64,000 bases of DNA from Fischerella thermalis PCC 7521. GTDB lineage: Bacteria; Cyanobacteriota; Cyanobacteriia; Cyanobacteriales; Nostocaceae. This document shows positions 18,908 through 28,647 of the stretch, piece by piece. A model generated the notes under the pieces. That model was not told the origin of the DNA, searched no databases, and saw nothing but the letters and a program-made list of their open reading frames with translations. The position numbers and the translations under genes are program-made. How positions within the stretch are numbered: position 1 is the first letter of the stretch; each line of letters opens with the position of its first letter. Location: NCBI RefSeq assembly GCF_000317225.1, contig NZ_AJLL01000051.1, forward strand, positions 1 through 64,000. The letters are read 5' to 3'.

Positions 18908-19338
18908 TTTGACACAAGGAGTATATCAATAGTTACAAAATAAAAGTAACAATAAAATATTGAGATCGGTAAGGGATAATCAAAAAAAGCTAACGAATAC
19001 TAAAGATGAGAATGTACAGTGATTAAATAAACACAATATAAGAAAGTTTGTAGTGAGGACTGTAGCCATAACTACACACTTTCCAAAGAGCTGAAACCAT
19101 TGCTAGAACATGAAAATCAGGGATTGCACATAATTTTACTTCATATACAAAATACCGCAGTGGAAAACAGCGAATAGAGTTTGGTTTGTATGATTATTCA
19201 TCTGATAAAATCTCTGAAATTCAAAAATTCACTAATTTAGCTTAGATATCGATGATGTGGATGTGGGTGAAGAGAATATTAATAATTTGATAGTGGTTAA
19301 TTGTTTACTCCTCATACTCCCCACCTCCTCCCTAATTG
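18908..19338. other. Intergenic region, no clear gene
   Basis: No plausible gene start. One short open stretch (about 19120-19244) translates to a hydrophilic peptide containing YRSGKQRIEFGLYDYSS that looks coding-like but has an upstream stop and no start codon; it may be a decayed gene fragment. Nothing else seen. Confidence 0.45.
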
Positions 19339-20421
19339 TCACTCACTCTTCCTAACCAGCGAATCTCCCGACTCTACATCAAACCAATGAATATTTTCAT
19401 GCGGTAATGCTAGCGTCATCTCCTCGTTACTTATATTTTGGTCTGGGGGTAACAAAGCACGTACTGTCAAAGGTTCTGTTTGGGAAGCAATACTGACACT
19501 CACCAAATTGTGCATTCCCAAGTTTTCTACTAAAAACACACGACCTTTAATAATGTTTGTATCTCTATCTTGAGGAATGCGGACGTGTTCTGGACGAATT
19601 CCTAAGACTATTTGTGGTGGTACTGTGGGAATATCAGGTAAGGGAATTTGAAAACCACCCAGTATTGCGTGGTGTCCCTGGCAAGGTAGGGTAAGCAAAT
19701 TCATTTGCGGACTGCCCACAAAACCCGCTACAAATAGATTTGCTGGATGATTGTATATGCGTGCAGGTGGATCTAGTTGCTGCACATAGCCGTTATTAAG
19801 GACAGCAACTTTGGTTGAAAGCGTCATCGCTTCTGTTTGATCATGGGTGACATAAACCACTGGTACTTGTTGGGCAGCAAATATTTGCTTGATATCAGCG
19901 CGGACTCTTTCCCTTAATAGTGCATCTAAATTACTCAGGGGTTCATCTAATAAATATACTTGGGCATTACGTACTAATGCCCGACCGACTGCAACCCGCT
20001 GTCTTTGTCCTCCAGATAATTGCCCAGGTTTACGCTGCAATAATTCTTCTAAGCCGAGAATTTCTGCGACCTCAGCAACTCGCTGTTTTATTTTGCCATG
20101 GGGAACTTTTTTCAATTTCAGTCCAGAGGCGAGGTTTTCGTACACCGTCATATGGGGATAAAGGGCATAGCTTTGAAATACCATCGCCATATTGCGATCG
20201 CCAGGGCGCTTAAAGGTTATATCTTCGTTCCCAAGGATAATGTGACCGCGAGTGACTTCTTCCAATCCTGCAATCATTCTCAAAGTTGTAGACTTACCAC
20301 AGCCACTCGGTCCAAGCAAAGTGAGAAATTCATTATCATCTACGGTTAAACTGATGTCTTTGACTGGGACAACTTTAGGTGAGTAGGTTTTATTGAGGTT
20401 TTTTAATTCTAGGGTTGCCAT
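19339..20421 (-). CDS. Sugar ABC importer ATP-binding protein (UgpC/MsmK type)
   Basis: A 360-residue CUT1-family ATPase: Walker A GPSGCGKST (about 37-45), Q-loop MVFQSYALYPHMTVYENLA, signature LSGGQRQRVAVGRALV, Walker B VYLLDEPLSNLDA, and the H-switch THDQTEAM. The C-terminal MalK-like regulatory domain is present (GIRPEHVRIP). Such ATPases often serve several sugar importers. It lies 128 bp downstream of a MalG-type permease on the same strand. The second permease and binding protein of a full importer are not in the window. Specificity is not deducible. Confidence 0.93.
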   Translation of the reverse strand: MATLELKNLNKTYSPKVVPVKDISLTVDDNEFLTLLGPSGCGKSTTLRMIAGLEEVTRGHIILGNEDITFKRPGDRNMAMVFQSYALYPHMTVYENLASGLKLKKVPHGKIKQRVAEVAEILGLEELLQRKPGQLSGGQRQRVAVGRALVRNAQVYLLDEPLSNLDALLRERVRADIKQIFAAQQVPVVYVTHDQTEAMTLSTKVAVLNNGYVQQLDPPARIYNHPANLFVAGFVGSPQMNLLTLPCQGHHAILGGFQIPLPDIPTVPPQIVLGIRPEHVRIPQDRDTNIIKGRVFLVENLGMHNLVSVSIASQTEPLTVRALLPPDQNISNEEMTLALPHENIHWFDVESGDSLVRKSE

Positions 20422-20549
20422 GATAATGGGGATCGGGAATTGAGGATTGGAAGGGAGACATGGGAGACAAGGGAGACGGCGTAAACGCAGTGAAGAAGGA
20501 AACTAACAACAAACCTTCCCGTGTCCTCCCTGTCCCCTTCTGCTCCCCA

Positions 20550-21434
20550 TTAGCCTTTCACTGCACCAGCCGTCAAACCTTGGACAATTTTGCGTTGGAA
20601 AAACAAAACCAGTAAAACTAAGGGAAGTGTGCCAACTACAGTAGCAGCAGCAATTGGGCCGTAGGGAATTTCAAAGGTTGATGCCCCACTAAGTTGGGCA
20701 GCTGCCACAGGAATTGTTTTCATGTCTTCACGAGTAATGAAGGTCAGGGCAAAAATAAACTCATTCCAAGCAAAAATAAATGTCAGAATTCCAGTGGTTA
20801 CTAAGGCTGGAATTGTCATAGGCAATAAGATTTGGATGAGCATCTGCCAAGTGTTATAACCATCTATTTTGGCAGAATCTTCTAAATCTTTTGGTAATTG
20901 TAAGAAAAAGCTACGTAACACCAAAATAGTTAACGGTAAATTAATAGCTGTATAAGGAATAATTAGTGCCAGATAATTATTACCCAAACGCAACACTTGC
21001 ACTATTTCTAACAACCCTTGGAATAATAAAATACCGGGAAATAAAGTCACAATTAAAACACTTGCCAAGATAAATTGATTACCTCGAGGGCGTAACCTTG
21101 CCAAAGCATAGGCAGCAGGCGCGCCAATGGCTAAAGCAAAAGCTGTAGAGATAAAAGATACAAAAGCACTGTTTAATATGTAACGCCAAAAAGGACGACG
21201 ACTAAATAAATCAATGTAATGATTCAGTGTTAAGCGTGTAGGAAAATAAACTGTGGGTACTTGGGAAATATCCTGATTCACCTTAAAAGAAGTCAGAATT
21301 TGCCACATGATCGGTGCTAAACAGAAAATCACCACTAAAGTGATCGCAATCCAAAGTAAAATGTGTTTTCTAGAATTCTTTGTTCTAGTTTTGTGTTGGG
21401 GATTGCTAATAAATTCTTCGCCAATAGCAGTCAT
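20550..21434 (-). CDS. Carbohydrate ABC transporter permease (MalG type)
   Basis: A 294-residue inner-membrane permease with six predicted membrane helices and the MalG-type EAA loop (DSAKIDGYNTWQMLIQILLP, about residues 185-205), which docks onto the ATPase. N-terminal segment ILLWIAITLVVIFCLAPIMWQILTS and C-terminal GPIAAATVVGTLPLVLLVLFFQRKIVQGLTAGAVKG are typical of the MalG branch of CUT1 importers. ATG at 21434. The partner MalF-type permease and a solute-binding protein would normally be just upstream, but that region holds only repeats and a gene remnant. Confidence 0.93.
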   Translation of the reverse strand: MTAIGEEFISNPQHKTRTKNSRKHILLWIAITLVVIFCLAPIMWQILTSFKVNQDISQVPTVYFPTRLTLNHYIDLFSRRPFWRYILNSAFVSFISTAFALAIGAPAAYALARLRPRGNQFILASVLIVTLFPGILLFQGLLEIVQVLRLGNNYLALIIPYTAINLPLTILVLRSFFLQLPKDLEDSAKIDGYNTWQMLIQILLPMTIPALVTTGILTFIFAWNEFIFALTFITREDMKTIPVAAAQLSGASTFEIPYGPIAAATVVGTLPLVLLVLFFQRKIVQGLTAGAVKG

Positions 21435-21466
21435 AAAAGTAGTTAGTGGTTGTTTGTTGGTTGTTT

Positions 21467-21492
21467 TAGAGACGTGCTATGGCGCGTCTCTA
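21467..21492. repeat. GTAGAGACG-class palindrome
   Basis: Arms TAGAGACGTGC and GCGCGTCTCTA pair at 10 of 11 positions around TATG. Same family as the longer palindrome at 41110-41138. Confidence 0.6.
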
Positions 21493-21509
21493 CAGTGGTT
21501 AGTGTTTGA

Positions 21510-21677
21510 TTAATTATGTATCAAAATAGAAGAGTGTGACAGCAGTGTGATCGCTTTCTGGTAGCGTTGGGATAAGCGATGAACAATATCTTTGACTTCG
21601 TTTTCAAGAGCAATTTTGGTTGGTTCAGGATGAATTGATGCCAATTCATCGGTGTCTTCAAAAGCAACGATAAAGTA
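21510..21677 (-). pseudogene. Coding-like 3' remnant of an unidentified gene
   Basis: Minus-strand open stretch of 55 codons ending in TAA at 21510 and bounded upstream by TGA (21678-21680), with no ATG, GTG or TTG that would give a sensible start. The peptide (FIVAFEDTDELASIHPEP, KIALENEVKDIVHRLSQRYQ, ITLLSHSS) is amphipathic and looks like real protein. It may be the end of a gene cut by repeat insertion. Family not recognised. Confidence 0.35.
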
Positions 21678-21829
21678 TCAATTAAAACCTCAAAGTATCA
21701 ATTTTTATGGTAAAACTTGGTACTAATATCAAGTTTGTGTAAAGACAGTTTCAATTTCCGAAACGAAGCTGACAAAAGCTGTAGGAAGAGGCTAGCTTAT
21801 TTGGTAATCGCAAGCGGCACTCAGCAGCT

Positions 21830-22780
21830 ATGGTAAAAGAATTAGCAATTCGCACCAATGGACTGACGAAGCAATTTGACAGGCACGTTGCCGTTAATAA
21901 TGTTGATTTAGAAATTTATGCAGGTGAAGTATATGGCTTAATTGGCCCCAATGGTGCAGGCAAAACTACTCTCATCCGGATGTTAGCAGCAGCAGAAGAA
22001 CCGACTACGGGTGAGATTTATATTAATGGCGATCGCTTATTACGTGATCAAAGTAACCCCACTCTCAAACGTCGCCTTGGTTACTTACCTGATGACTATC
22101 CTTTGTATGAGGAACTGACAGTCTGGGATTACCTAGATTATTTTGCTCGTCTGTATCGTTTGCGAGAACCACGTCGGACAAAACGTTTGCACGAGGTTTT
22201 AGAACTAATACAGCTGGGGAATAAACGCAATAGCTTAATTGCCACTTTGTCACGAGGGATGAAGCAGCGCCTCAGTTTGGCACGGACAGTCATTCATGAA
22301 CCGATTTTGCTGCTGTTAGATGAACCTGTTTCGGGACTAGATCCGATTGCGAGGATGCAATTTCGAGAAATCATCAAAGTCCTGCAAGAAGCGGGAATGA
22401 CAATACTAATTTCCTCCCATGTTCTCAGCGATTTAGCAGAATTATGCACTTCGGTGGGAATCATGGAACTCGGTTATTTAGTGGAAAGTGCATCACTACA
22501 ACAACTCTATCAACGTCTTGCCCGCCAGCAAATTGTCATCTCCACTTTAGGAAAACAAGAAGAATTATTAGCAGAACTAAAGAATAATCCTTGTGTGCAA
22601 CAGTGGGAAATCATAAGTGTTAAAAACAGCGTGCGGGTGAATTTTTCTGGTAAACAGGAAGACTGTGCTGATTTATTGCGATCGCTTATCCAAGCAAACA
22701 TTCCTGTTAGTGAATTTCACTGCACTCAAGAAGACTTAGAAACTATTTTCCTCAAGCTTGGTCATAAACAAGCATCTTAG
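21830..22780 (+). CDS. ABC-2 type exporter ATP-binding protein
   Basis: A 316-residue ABC ATPase of the CcmA/NatA type: Walker A GPNGAGKTT (about 39-47), signature TLSRGMKQRLSLARTVIHEP, Walker B ILLLLDEPVSGLDP, H-switch ISSHVLSDLAEL. The ~90-residue C-terminal tail (QQIVISTLGKQEELLAELKNN) is typical of exporters of unknown substrate. ATG at 21830. It is 129 bp upstream of the membrane protein gene on the same strand, with which it should form one transporter. Confidence 0.92.
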   Translation: MVKELAIRTNGLTKQFDRHVAVNNVDLEIYAGEVYGLIGPNGAGKTTLIRMLAAAEEPTTGEIYINGDRLLRDQSNPTLKRRLGYLPDDYPLYEELTVWDYLDYFARLYRLREPRRTKRLHEVLELIQLGNKRNSLIATLSRGMKQRLSLARTVIHEPILLLLDEPVSGLDPIARMQFREIIKVLQEAGMTILISSHVLSDLAELCTSVGIMELGYLVESASLQQLYQRLARQQIVISTLGKQEELLAELKNNPCVQQWEIISVKNSVRVNFSGKQEDCADLLRSLIQANIPVSEFHCTQEDLETIFLKLGHKQAS

Positions 22781-22788
22781 TCAAAAGT

Positions 22789-22820
22789 TAGTAGTTAGTA
22801 GTTAGTGGTTAGTGGTTAGT
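22789..22820. repeat. STRR AGTTAGT/AGTGGTT heptamer repeat
   Basis: About four to five tandem heptamers (AGTTAGT, AGTTAGT, GGTTAGT) between the ATPase and permease genes of the ABC exporter. Confidence 0.7.
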
Positions 22821-22909
22821 TGTGGATTGTTGATTGTTTAGCATTTCCTCCTTGTCTCCCTTGTTCCCTCTTTCCCCGATACCCAATTCCCATTTTGGAG
22901 TTCTCACCT

Positions 22910-24823
22910 ATGATGCTCAATTTTATGGACAAAATAGGCGACTGGAATCCGCAATTACTGCGGGAAATTAAAGGTCGTCTGAAAGTTTTTCCTGTCGCGA
23001 TCGCCTGCATTACATCCTTAGTTGGTCAGTTGATATTGTTCTTGTACCAATTACGGGAAATACCAGGTGAAAAATATCAAATGTCTGGAAATTATTGTCG
23101 TATAGGAGAAACTTATAAACAACAAATCAATGAGATTTATCCGCAGATTAACAAACTACAACAGCAATTATCTATATTAGGCAAATCTAAAAATTATGAT
23201 GCATCAGCAATTCAATCTCTAACACAACAAATAGATCAACTCAAGACCCAAGAAAGGAACATCAATAATATTCTGTACAATCAACACTGCCCACTTAACC
23301 AAATCGACATGCAGGAGTGGTGGCGGGATCATTGGGAATATATATTCCTATCACTAACTGTAATTTTTGTTTTTACACTATTAGTTGCAGGTACTTATTT
23401 ACTGATTAATAACTTAGCTCAAGAAGAAAACCGGGGTACATTAAATTTCCTGCGTCTTAGTCCGCAGTCAGAAACAACTATTTTGACTGGGAAAATGCTA
23501 GGAGTTCCAATTTTAATTTATCTAGCAGTTGCAGTTGCTATTCCTTTTCATTTATTATCAGGTCGTGCTGCCAACATTGCTTTTAGTCACATTTTAAGTT
23601 TTTATGTGATTTTGGCGGCTAGTTGTTTCTTTTTCTATAGCGCTGCACTATTATTTGGATTTTTGAGCCGTTTCTTTAGTGGATTTCAACCTTGGTTAGG
23701 CTGTGGTACAGTTCTAATTTTCTTATTCGTGACAATGCAATTTGCATCTTCTGGCCCACATCTAGATCATGCAGCTGCTTGGTTGAGACTGTTCAGTCCT
23801 TTTGATATGACTGCTTATTTGTTTCCCAATTTATTCCGCAGATATAATTGGCAATTATTAGAACAAATACAATTTTTCTACTTGCCTGTGGGCAAAAGTT
23901 TGATTGGTTTGCTGGTTTTGAATTTAGTTAATTATGGCTTGTGGAGTTACTGGGTTTGGCATGGATTAAAGCGTCGCTTTCGTAACCCAAATTCTACGAT
24001 GCTAAGTAAGGGTCAAAGTTATTTGCTCGTTACTTATTTGCAACTTCTTCTTTGGGGATTTACTCTCCAATCTACCAAAAATTATTATCCTTTCTACCCC
24101 AGTGGTACATCTGCTACTGCTTATTCCGATTTAAACTATCAAGTAACACAAAACTTTGCTTATATAGTGTTTTTTAACTTGCTGTTACTGTTCGGTTTAA
24201 TTGCCATTCTTTCACCCCATCGGCAAGCAGTGCAAGATTGGGCTAGGTATCGACACCAAAATATTTCTCGACGTCAAGGATTCTGGCAGAATTATTTATT
24301 ACAAGATTTAATTTGGGGTGAAAAAAGTCCCGCTCTCGTCACATTAGCAATTAATCTTGTAATTGTTACTATTCCGTTAGTAATTTGGATTTTAGTTGCA
24401 CTTTCTTTGAAAACGAATAATAACAATAGCTTGGACTGGTTAGTTAACGAAGTTGGGCGCTTCAAAGCAATTTTAGGTGTGGTATTGTTTGTCTGCATGA
24501 TGATGATTTATGCCACCATCACGCAAATCATGCTTATGATGAAAAATTCCAAACGTTCTGTTTGGGGAATTGGAACTGTCGCCGCAGCAATGTTTTTACC
24601 ACCCACGTTTTTAGGAATGCTGAGTCTTCATCCAGAGACATATTCTACTTTATGGTTGCTTTCTAGTTTTCCTTGGGCGGGTCTAGAATATGCGACAACT
24701 ACGACAGTTTTTGTAGCTCTTTTAGGTGAGTTGAGTGTTTTAGTATTGTTAAATTTGCAATTGAAACGTCAAATCAAAATAGCAGGAGAATCTGCGACAA
24801 AAGCTTTGCTAGCAACAAGCTAA
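22910..24823 (+). CDS. ABC-2 type transporter membrane protein
   Basis: A 637-residue polytopic membrane protein. The start is set at ATG 22910 (MMLNFMDKIGDW), with GGAG about 9 bp upstream; an in-frame ATG at 22820 lies in repeat sequence and is unlikely. Layout: an N-terminal helix (FPVAIACITSLVGQLILFLY), an extracytoplasmic coiled-coil-like segment with two Cys (about 60-135), then helices including YIFLSLTVIFVFTLLVAGTYL, and a second helical block in the C-terminal half. The phrase AQEENRGTLNFLRLSPQS is typical of ABC-2 permeases. Substrate unknown. Confidence 0.88.
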   Translation: MMLNFMDKIGDWNPQLLREIKGRLKVFPVAIACITSLVGQLILFLYQLREIPGEKYQMSGNYCRIGETYKQQINEIYPQINKLQQQLSILGKSKNYDASAIQSLTQQIDQLKTQERNINNILYNQHCPLNQIDMQEWWRDHWEYIFLSLTVIFVFTLLVAGTYLLINNLAQEENRGTLNFLRLSPQSETTILTGKMLGVPILIYLAVAVAIPFHLLSGRAANIAFSHILSFYVILAASCFFFYSAALLFGFLSRFFSGFQPWLGCGTVLIFLFVTMQFASSGPHLDHAAAWLRLFSPFDMTAYLFPNLFRRYNWQLLEQIQFFYLPVGKSLIGLLVLNLVNYGLWSYWVWHGLKRRFRNPNSTMLSKGQSYLLVTYLQLLLWGFTLQSTKNYYPFYPSGTSATAYSDLNYQVTQNFAYIVFFNLLLLFGLIAILSPHRQAVQDWARYRHQNISRRQGFWQNYLLQDLIWGEKSPALVTLAINLVIVTIPLVIWILVALSLKTNNNNSLDWLVNEVGRFKAILGVVLFVCMMMIYATITQIMLMMKNSKRSVWGIGTVAAAMFLPPTFLGMLSLHPETYSTLWLLSSFPWAGLEYATTTTVFVALLGELSVLVLLNLQLKRQIKIAGESATKALLATS

Positions 24824-25259
24824 TTTGCATCGGTCTTGGTTTTATTCCATTTTAATGGACTTTAGCTATTAGCCCGAAACTTCAGTTCTGGGCGCTTCTT
24901 TAAATTAAACGCAGATTCACTAGATTCTACCACGATGTTAATTGTAATTCCTATTCAAGGAATCATATATCTTGCTTTGAGTCGGGGACTAAAGTTCCGG
25001 CTGAAAGCTAAAACTTGTTAAAACGAGTTGAAACCTTCTGATAGTTTAGTTAGCTTGAGTTAACTTAAGCTATCAGCCCTAAACTAAAGTTTAGGGCTAA
25101 TGTTAGAGCTAATAATTGCACAGTTGCAAGATATGCATATACCAATATCTTTGTATATTGATTAACTCAGACAAAATTTTGCTTATTGTTAATTTCAACT
25201 TAAACATGGGAATTCTAATGATGAAAGCTTAGAAACTCTTGTTTTAGATAAAATTAACA
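24824..25259. other. Intergenic region with several related palindromes
   Basis: Contains AGCCCGAAACT..AGTTCTGGGC (24871-24893), a related half-element AAAGTTCCGGCT (near 24991), an imperfect palindrome TAGCTTGAGTTAACTTAAGC (25050-25072), and a perfect one (25075-25098). No ORF. The FIST gene promoter should be in the AT-rich part 25130-25250. Confidence 0.6.
25075..25098. repeat. Perfect palindrome, 11-bp arms
   Basis: AGCCCTAAACT and AGTTTAGGGCT are exact inverted copies around two A. Related, more diverged copies occur at 24871-24893 and near 24991, which suggests a small repeat family. Confidence 0.75.
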
Positions 25260-26426
25260 ATGCTCAAGTCTGTTGTTGGTCACAGTGATGATCCAGAATC
25301 CCAAAGTGCGATCGCAGAAGTCATAGAACAATGTCTCAATCAATTGGCAGGTGCAATACCTCAAGCAGGTATGCTGTTTGCAGCAATTGATTTTGACCAT
25401 GCTCTTATTCTCAAGCACATCAACCAAGTATTTCCAGGAATTGATTTAATTGGTTGCACTACAGACGGTGAAATTTCCTCTACTCTTGGCTTTCAACAAG
25501 ATTCGCTCACACTGATACTTTTCTGTTCCGATACAGTCAAAATTGCCGCTGGAATTGGTTATGGAGTTTGTCAACGTCCCATAGCTGCGGCTGAACAAGC
25601 AGTCAGACAAGCAACCGAAAAAAGTGGTGCAGTCCCGAAGTTATGCGTTTCTGTACCGGCTAGCTACCTCGAAGATGGCTCCACAACCAGCGGAGAAGAA
25701 ATTCTCAGAGGGTTAAAAATAGCTTTAGGTGATGAGGTTCCCATTATTGGAGGTACAGCCGGGGATCAATTTCGATTCCAAAAAACCTATCAATTTTTTC
25801 AATCTCAAGTATTGACTGATGCCCTACCAATTTTAATTTTTTGTGGGGATATCCACTTTTCCTATGGAATTGCTTGTGGTTGGAAACCGATTGGTCGCAA
25901 GAGTATTGTCACTAAATCTGCTGGAACGGTTTTGTATGAGGTGGATGGTGAGCCAGCTCTAGAATTTTACAAACGTTATTTAGGCGATAGACGACCAACC
26001 GCTGAACATCCATTAGCTGTTTATCAAGGAGATAGCAACCGTTACTATATGCGAGTGCCAAATACCTATGATCTCGCATCCGGAAGTATTAATTTTCTAG
26101 GAGATATCCCCGAACAAGCTATTATTCAAGTCACCGATATTAGCCGAGATGAAGTGATTGCAGCTGCTAAAACTTCATTTCAAACAGCTTTGGAACATTA
26201 CCCTGGAACTGTACCACAAGTGATTTTACTTTTCTCGTGTTGCTGTCGTCGTTGGTTATTAGGTACAAGAGCAAAAGAAGAGTATCAACTTGTTAAACAA
26301 GCACTTCCAGAGGATATTCCTATTTGTGGATTTTATACCTATGGTGAGTTTGCACCACTTGAACCACAGGGTTCTACCTACTACCACCAAGAAACCTTTG
26401 TGACATTGCTTTTGGGAACAAGGTAA
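25260..26426 (+). CDS. FIST domain sensor protein
   Basis: A 388-residue cytoplasmic protein made of FIST-N (about residues 30-235; LIGCTTDGEISSTLGF, PIIGGTAGDQFRF, YGIACGWKPIGRKS) and FIST-C (about 240-385; ALEFYKRYLGD, RDEVIAAAK, PICGFYTYGEFAP). FIST domains are proposed small-ligand (amino-acid-like) sensors. Only 8 bp separate it from a histidine kinase that lacks its own sensor domain, so the two probably form one sensing unit. The stretch LFSCCCRR near residue 327 is Cys-rich. ATG at 25260. Confidence 0.93.
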   Translation: MLKSVVGHSDDPESQSAIAEVIEQCLNQLAGAIPQAGMLFAAIDFDHALILKHINQVFPGIDLIGCTTDGEISSTLGFQQDSLTLILFCSDTVKIAAGIGYGVCQRPIAAAEQAVRQATEKSGAVPKLCVSVPASYLEDGSTTSGEEILRGLKIALGDEVPIIGGTAGDQFRFQKTYQFFQSQVLTDALPILIFCGDIHFSYGIACGWKPIGRKSIVTKSAGTVLYEVDGEPALEFYKRYLGDRRPTAEHPLAVYQGDSNRYYMRVPNTYDLASGSINFLGDIPEQAIIQVTDISRDEVIAAAKTSFQTALEHYPGTVPQVILLFSCCCRRWLLGTRAKEEYQLVKQALPEDIPICGFYTYGEFAPLEPQGSTYYHQETFVTLLLGTR

Positions 26427-26434
26427 CAAGGTGT

Positions 26435-27532
26435 ATGGAATCCACCAACTATGGGAGCAGAATTAAAGACTTAGAAAAACGTGTGCGTACTCTCCAAAAG
26501 AAACTGGAACGTTCTGAGGTAGATCGACGACAACTTGAAGATGCGAGTGAACAGAGAGAAGCAATTCTCAAAAATGTGATTCGAGAATTAGAGCAGTCAA
26601 AATTTGCTTTAGAAAGAAGGGGACAAGAACTAGAGACAGCACTGGACAATCTCAAAGCACTGCAATTGAAACTGATTGAATCTGAGAAAATGTCTGCTCT
26701 CGGAGTTATGGTTGCTGGTATTGCTCATGAAATCAACAACCCTGTTAGTTTTATCTACGGCAACTTAACTCATGCTAATACATATTTACAAGATTTACTC
26801 CAACTAGTACGGCTTTATCAACACTATTATCCAGAACCACCGCCTGTAATTCAACAAACAATTGAAACAATTGATCTGGAATTTCTCCAGCAAGATGCAC
26901 AAGAGTTATTCCAGTCTATGAATATTGGAGCCGAACGTATTGCTGAGATTGTCAAATCATTACGCAACTTTTCTCGCCTAGATGAAGCTGATCTGAAAAT
27001 AGTCAATATTCATGAAGGTATTGATAATACTTTGGTAATTCTGAATAATCGTTTGAAATCCACTGCGCAATTTCCTCATGGTATTAAAGTAATTCGAGAC
27101 TATGGACAATTGCCGTCAGTTGAATGTTATCCCGGAAAATTAAATCAAGTGTTTATGAATATCCTAAGCAATGCAATTGATGCTTTGGAAGAAGAAAAAA
27201 TCAAGGCTATACAGACAGAAAAAGAAGATTTTGTTTATCTTCCATGCATTAATATTTGTACTGAATTACTCAATAATTACTGGGCAGTAATTCGTATTGC
27301 TGACAATGGAGCAGGAATAAATGATGATGTCCGAGCAAAAATTTTTGATCCATTTTTTACAACTAAAGAAGTAGGAAGAGGAACAGGTCTAGGCTTATCA
27401 ATAAGCTATCAAATTGTCGTTAATCAACACAGGGGGAAATTAGAGTGCTACTCTACACCTGGAGAAGGATCTGAATTTGTAATTCAAATTCCTGTTAGAC
27501 AGAATAATACTAGATCAGTAGATAGTGAATAG
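26435..27532 (+). CDS. Soluble histidine kinase, partner of the FIST protein
   Basis: A 365-residue kinase with no membrane segment. Residues 8-88 are a long coiled coil; the phospho-acceptor H98 sits in [12 protein letters not shown]. ATPase motifs are N-box [11 protein letters not shown]1 IADNGAGI, F-box [20 protein letters not shown] and a G2 region near the end. It lacks PAS, GAF or other input domains; the FIST protein encoded 8 bp upstream is the likely input. No response regulator follows. ATG at 26435. Confidence 0.93.
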   Translation: MESTNYGSRIKDLEKRVRTLQKKLERSEVDRRQLEDASEQREAILKNVIRELEQSKFALERRGQELETALDNLKALQLKLIESEKMSALGVMVAGIAHEINNPVSFIYGNLTHANTYLQDLLQLVRLYQHYYPEPPPVIQQTIETIDLEFLQQDAQELFQSMNIGAERIAEIVKSLRNFSRLDEADLKIVNIHEGIDNTLVILNNRLKSTAQFPHGIKVIRDYGQLPSVECYPGKLNQVFMNILSNAIDALEEEKIKAIQTEKEDFVYLPCINICTELLNNYWAVIRIADNGAGINDDVRAKIFDPFFTTKEVGRGTGLGLSISYQIVVNQHRGKLECYSTPGEGSEFVIQIPVRQNNTRSVDSE

Positions 27533-27765
27533 TTATCAAAAAAGTAATTGATCACTGGTAATTGGTAAACAAGAATCAACAACCACCTAATATTATGAGA
27601 ATTAGTAGCGTGTCAAGACTAAAGTTTGCTATAAATCTCTTCTTCTTTCTGGTGCGTTTTCTCTTGCCTCATGCAGTTTATTAATGCACTGTTTTAAGGC
27701 AGTCACGCCACTACAAGAATTTTATTTTTACTAATAACCAGTAACCATTGATAATTGACCATTGA

Positions 27766-28647
27766 CTATTTGATTACCTTCTTAACTAATTCTGGAATCA
27801 TAGAAGGACGTTCTGCTACTGGGACTTTGACTTGTGAAAATGCAGCTAATTTGCTTTTTGCTGTACCAAAATCTGGATGACGTCCAATTACTGCTGCTAG
27901 TGTTCCTGTCTGACGCCAGTGTCTGGCTGGTGGTGCATGTGTACCCGCAATATAGGCAACTACTGGTTTATCAATGGCTTCAGCAATGTAACGCGCAGCT
28001 GCTTCTTCTCGACCACCACCCGGTTGACCAACTAATACAATCGCCTCTGTGGAATCATCTTCGTCAAAAATTTGCAGCCATTGGATAAATGATGAACCAA
28101 CGATCGCATCACTACCAATACTGACACTGATTGATTGTCCTAGACCAGCTGTAGTTAGTTCTCTAGCTACTTCATAAGTAAGGGTAGTGCTACGACTGAG
28201 GATTCCTACCTGACCAGGTGTATAAAATTCACTTGGTTGAGTACCTAAAAGAATTCGACCAGGTACAATAATGCCGGGGCTATTGGGTCCTACTACCAGT
28301 GTTTCTGTTGCTTCGGCTTTACGTAGCAACCGCACCATATCTGATGGTGGTACACCAGGAGAAATGATCATTATTTGATGAATACCAGATGCGATCGCTT
28401 CCAATGCCGCATCTAAAACTTCGTAAGGATGTACACAGATAATTGTAGTATCAATTACTCCATATCTATCTACCACTTCTTCCACTAGATCAAATACTGG
28501 TAGACCATAGATTTTTTGACCACCACATCCAGGATTTACCCCTGCTATCAAATTCGTACCATAAGCTATCATTTGACCCACATGAGTAGCTGAAATAAAT
28601 TCACCGAAGCCTTGGATTATAACTTTGCTGTCTGGCGTTAAGTTCAT
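27766..28647 (-). CDS. SucD-like CoA-binding protein (succinyl-CoA synthetase alpha family), active site altered
   Basis: A 293-residue protein (ATG at 28647; a GTG three codons upstream is possible) aligning along its length with SucD: KVIIQGFGEF, YGTNLIAGVNPGCGG, LVVGPNSPGIIVPG, VGILSRSTTLTYE and VAYIAGTHAPP. Key residues differ. The phospho-acceptor region GHAGA reads RQTGT, so the catalytic His (E. coli His246) is Gln. The GEIGG Glu (E. coli Glu208) is Gln in VGQPGGG. GPNCPG has Ser for Cys. It probably cannot do the phospho-His chemistry, though CoA or nucleotide binding may persist. Paired with the SucC-like gene 197 bp upstream. Confidence 0.85.
   Translation of the reverse strand: MNLTPDSKVIIQGFGEFISATHVGQMIAYGTNLIAGVNPGCGGQKIYGLPVFDLVEEVVDRYGVIDTTIICVHPYEVLDAALEAIASGIHQIMIISPGVPPSDMVRLLRKAEATETLVVGPNSPGIIVPGRILLGTQPSEFYTPGQVGILSRSTTLTYEVARELTTAGLGQSISVSIGSDAIVGSSFIQWLQIFDEDDSTEAIVLVGQPGGGREEAAARYIAEAIDKPVVAYIAGTHAPPARHWRQTGTLAAVIGRHPDFGTAKSKLAAFSQVKVPVAERPSMIPELVKKVIK

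Larger units (their letters stand above)
21435..21829. other. Intergenic region with palindrome and gene remnant
   Basis: Contains AGTTAGTGG-type repeats, a GTAGAGACG-class palindrome (21467-21492), a coding-like remnant on the minus strand (21510-21677), and a duplicated AAAGTATCAATT (near 21672 and 21692). The rest holds the promoter of the ABC exporter. Confidence 0.6.

Noticed and set aside
19120-19244. Coding-like stretch with YRSGKQRIEFGLYDYSS
   Set aside because: Bounded by stops without a start codon and not tied to any family; too weak to call even as a pseudogene.
27595-27684. 29-codon ORF (MRISSVSRLKF..., hydrophobic)
   Set aside because: Very short, no RBS seen and no known small protein; could be chance.
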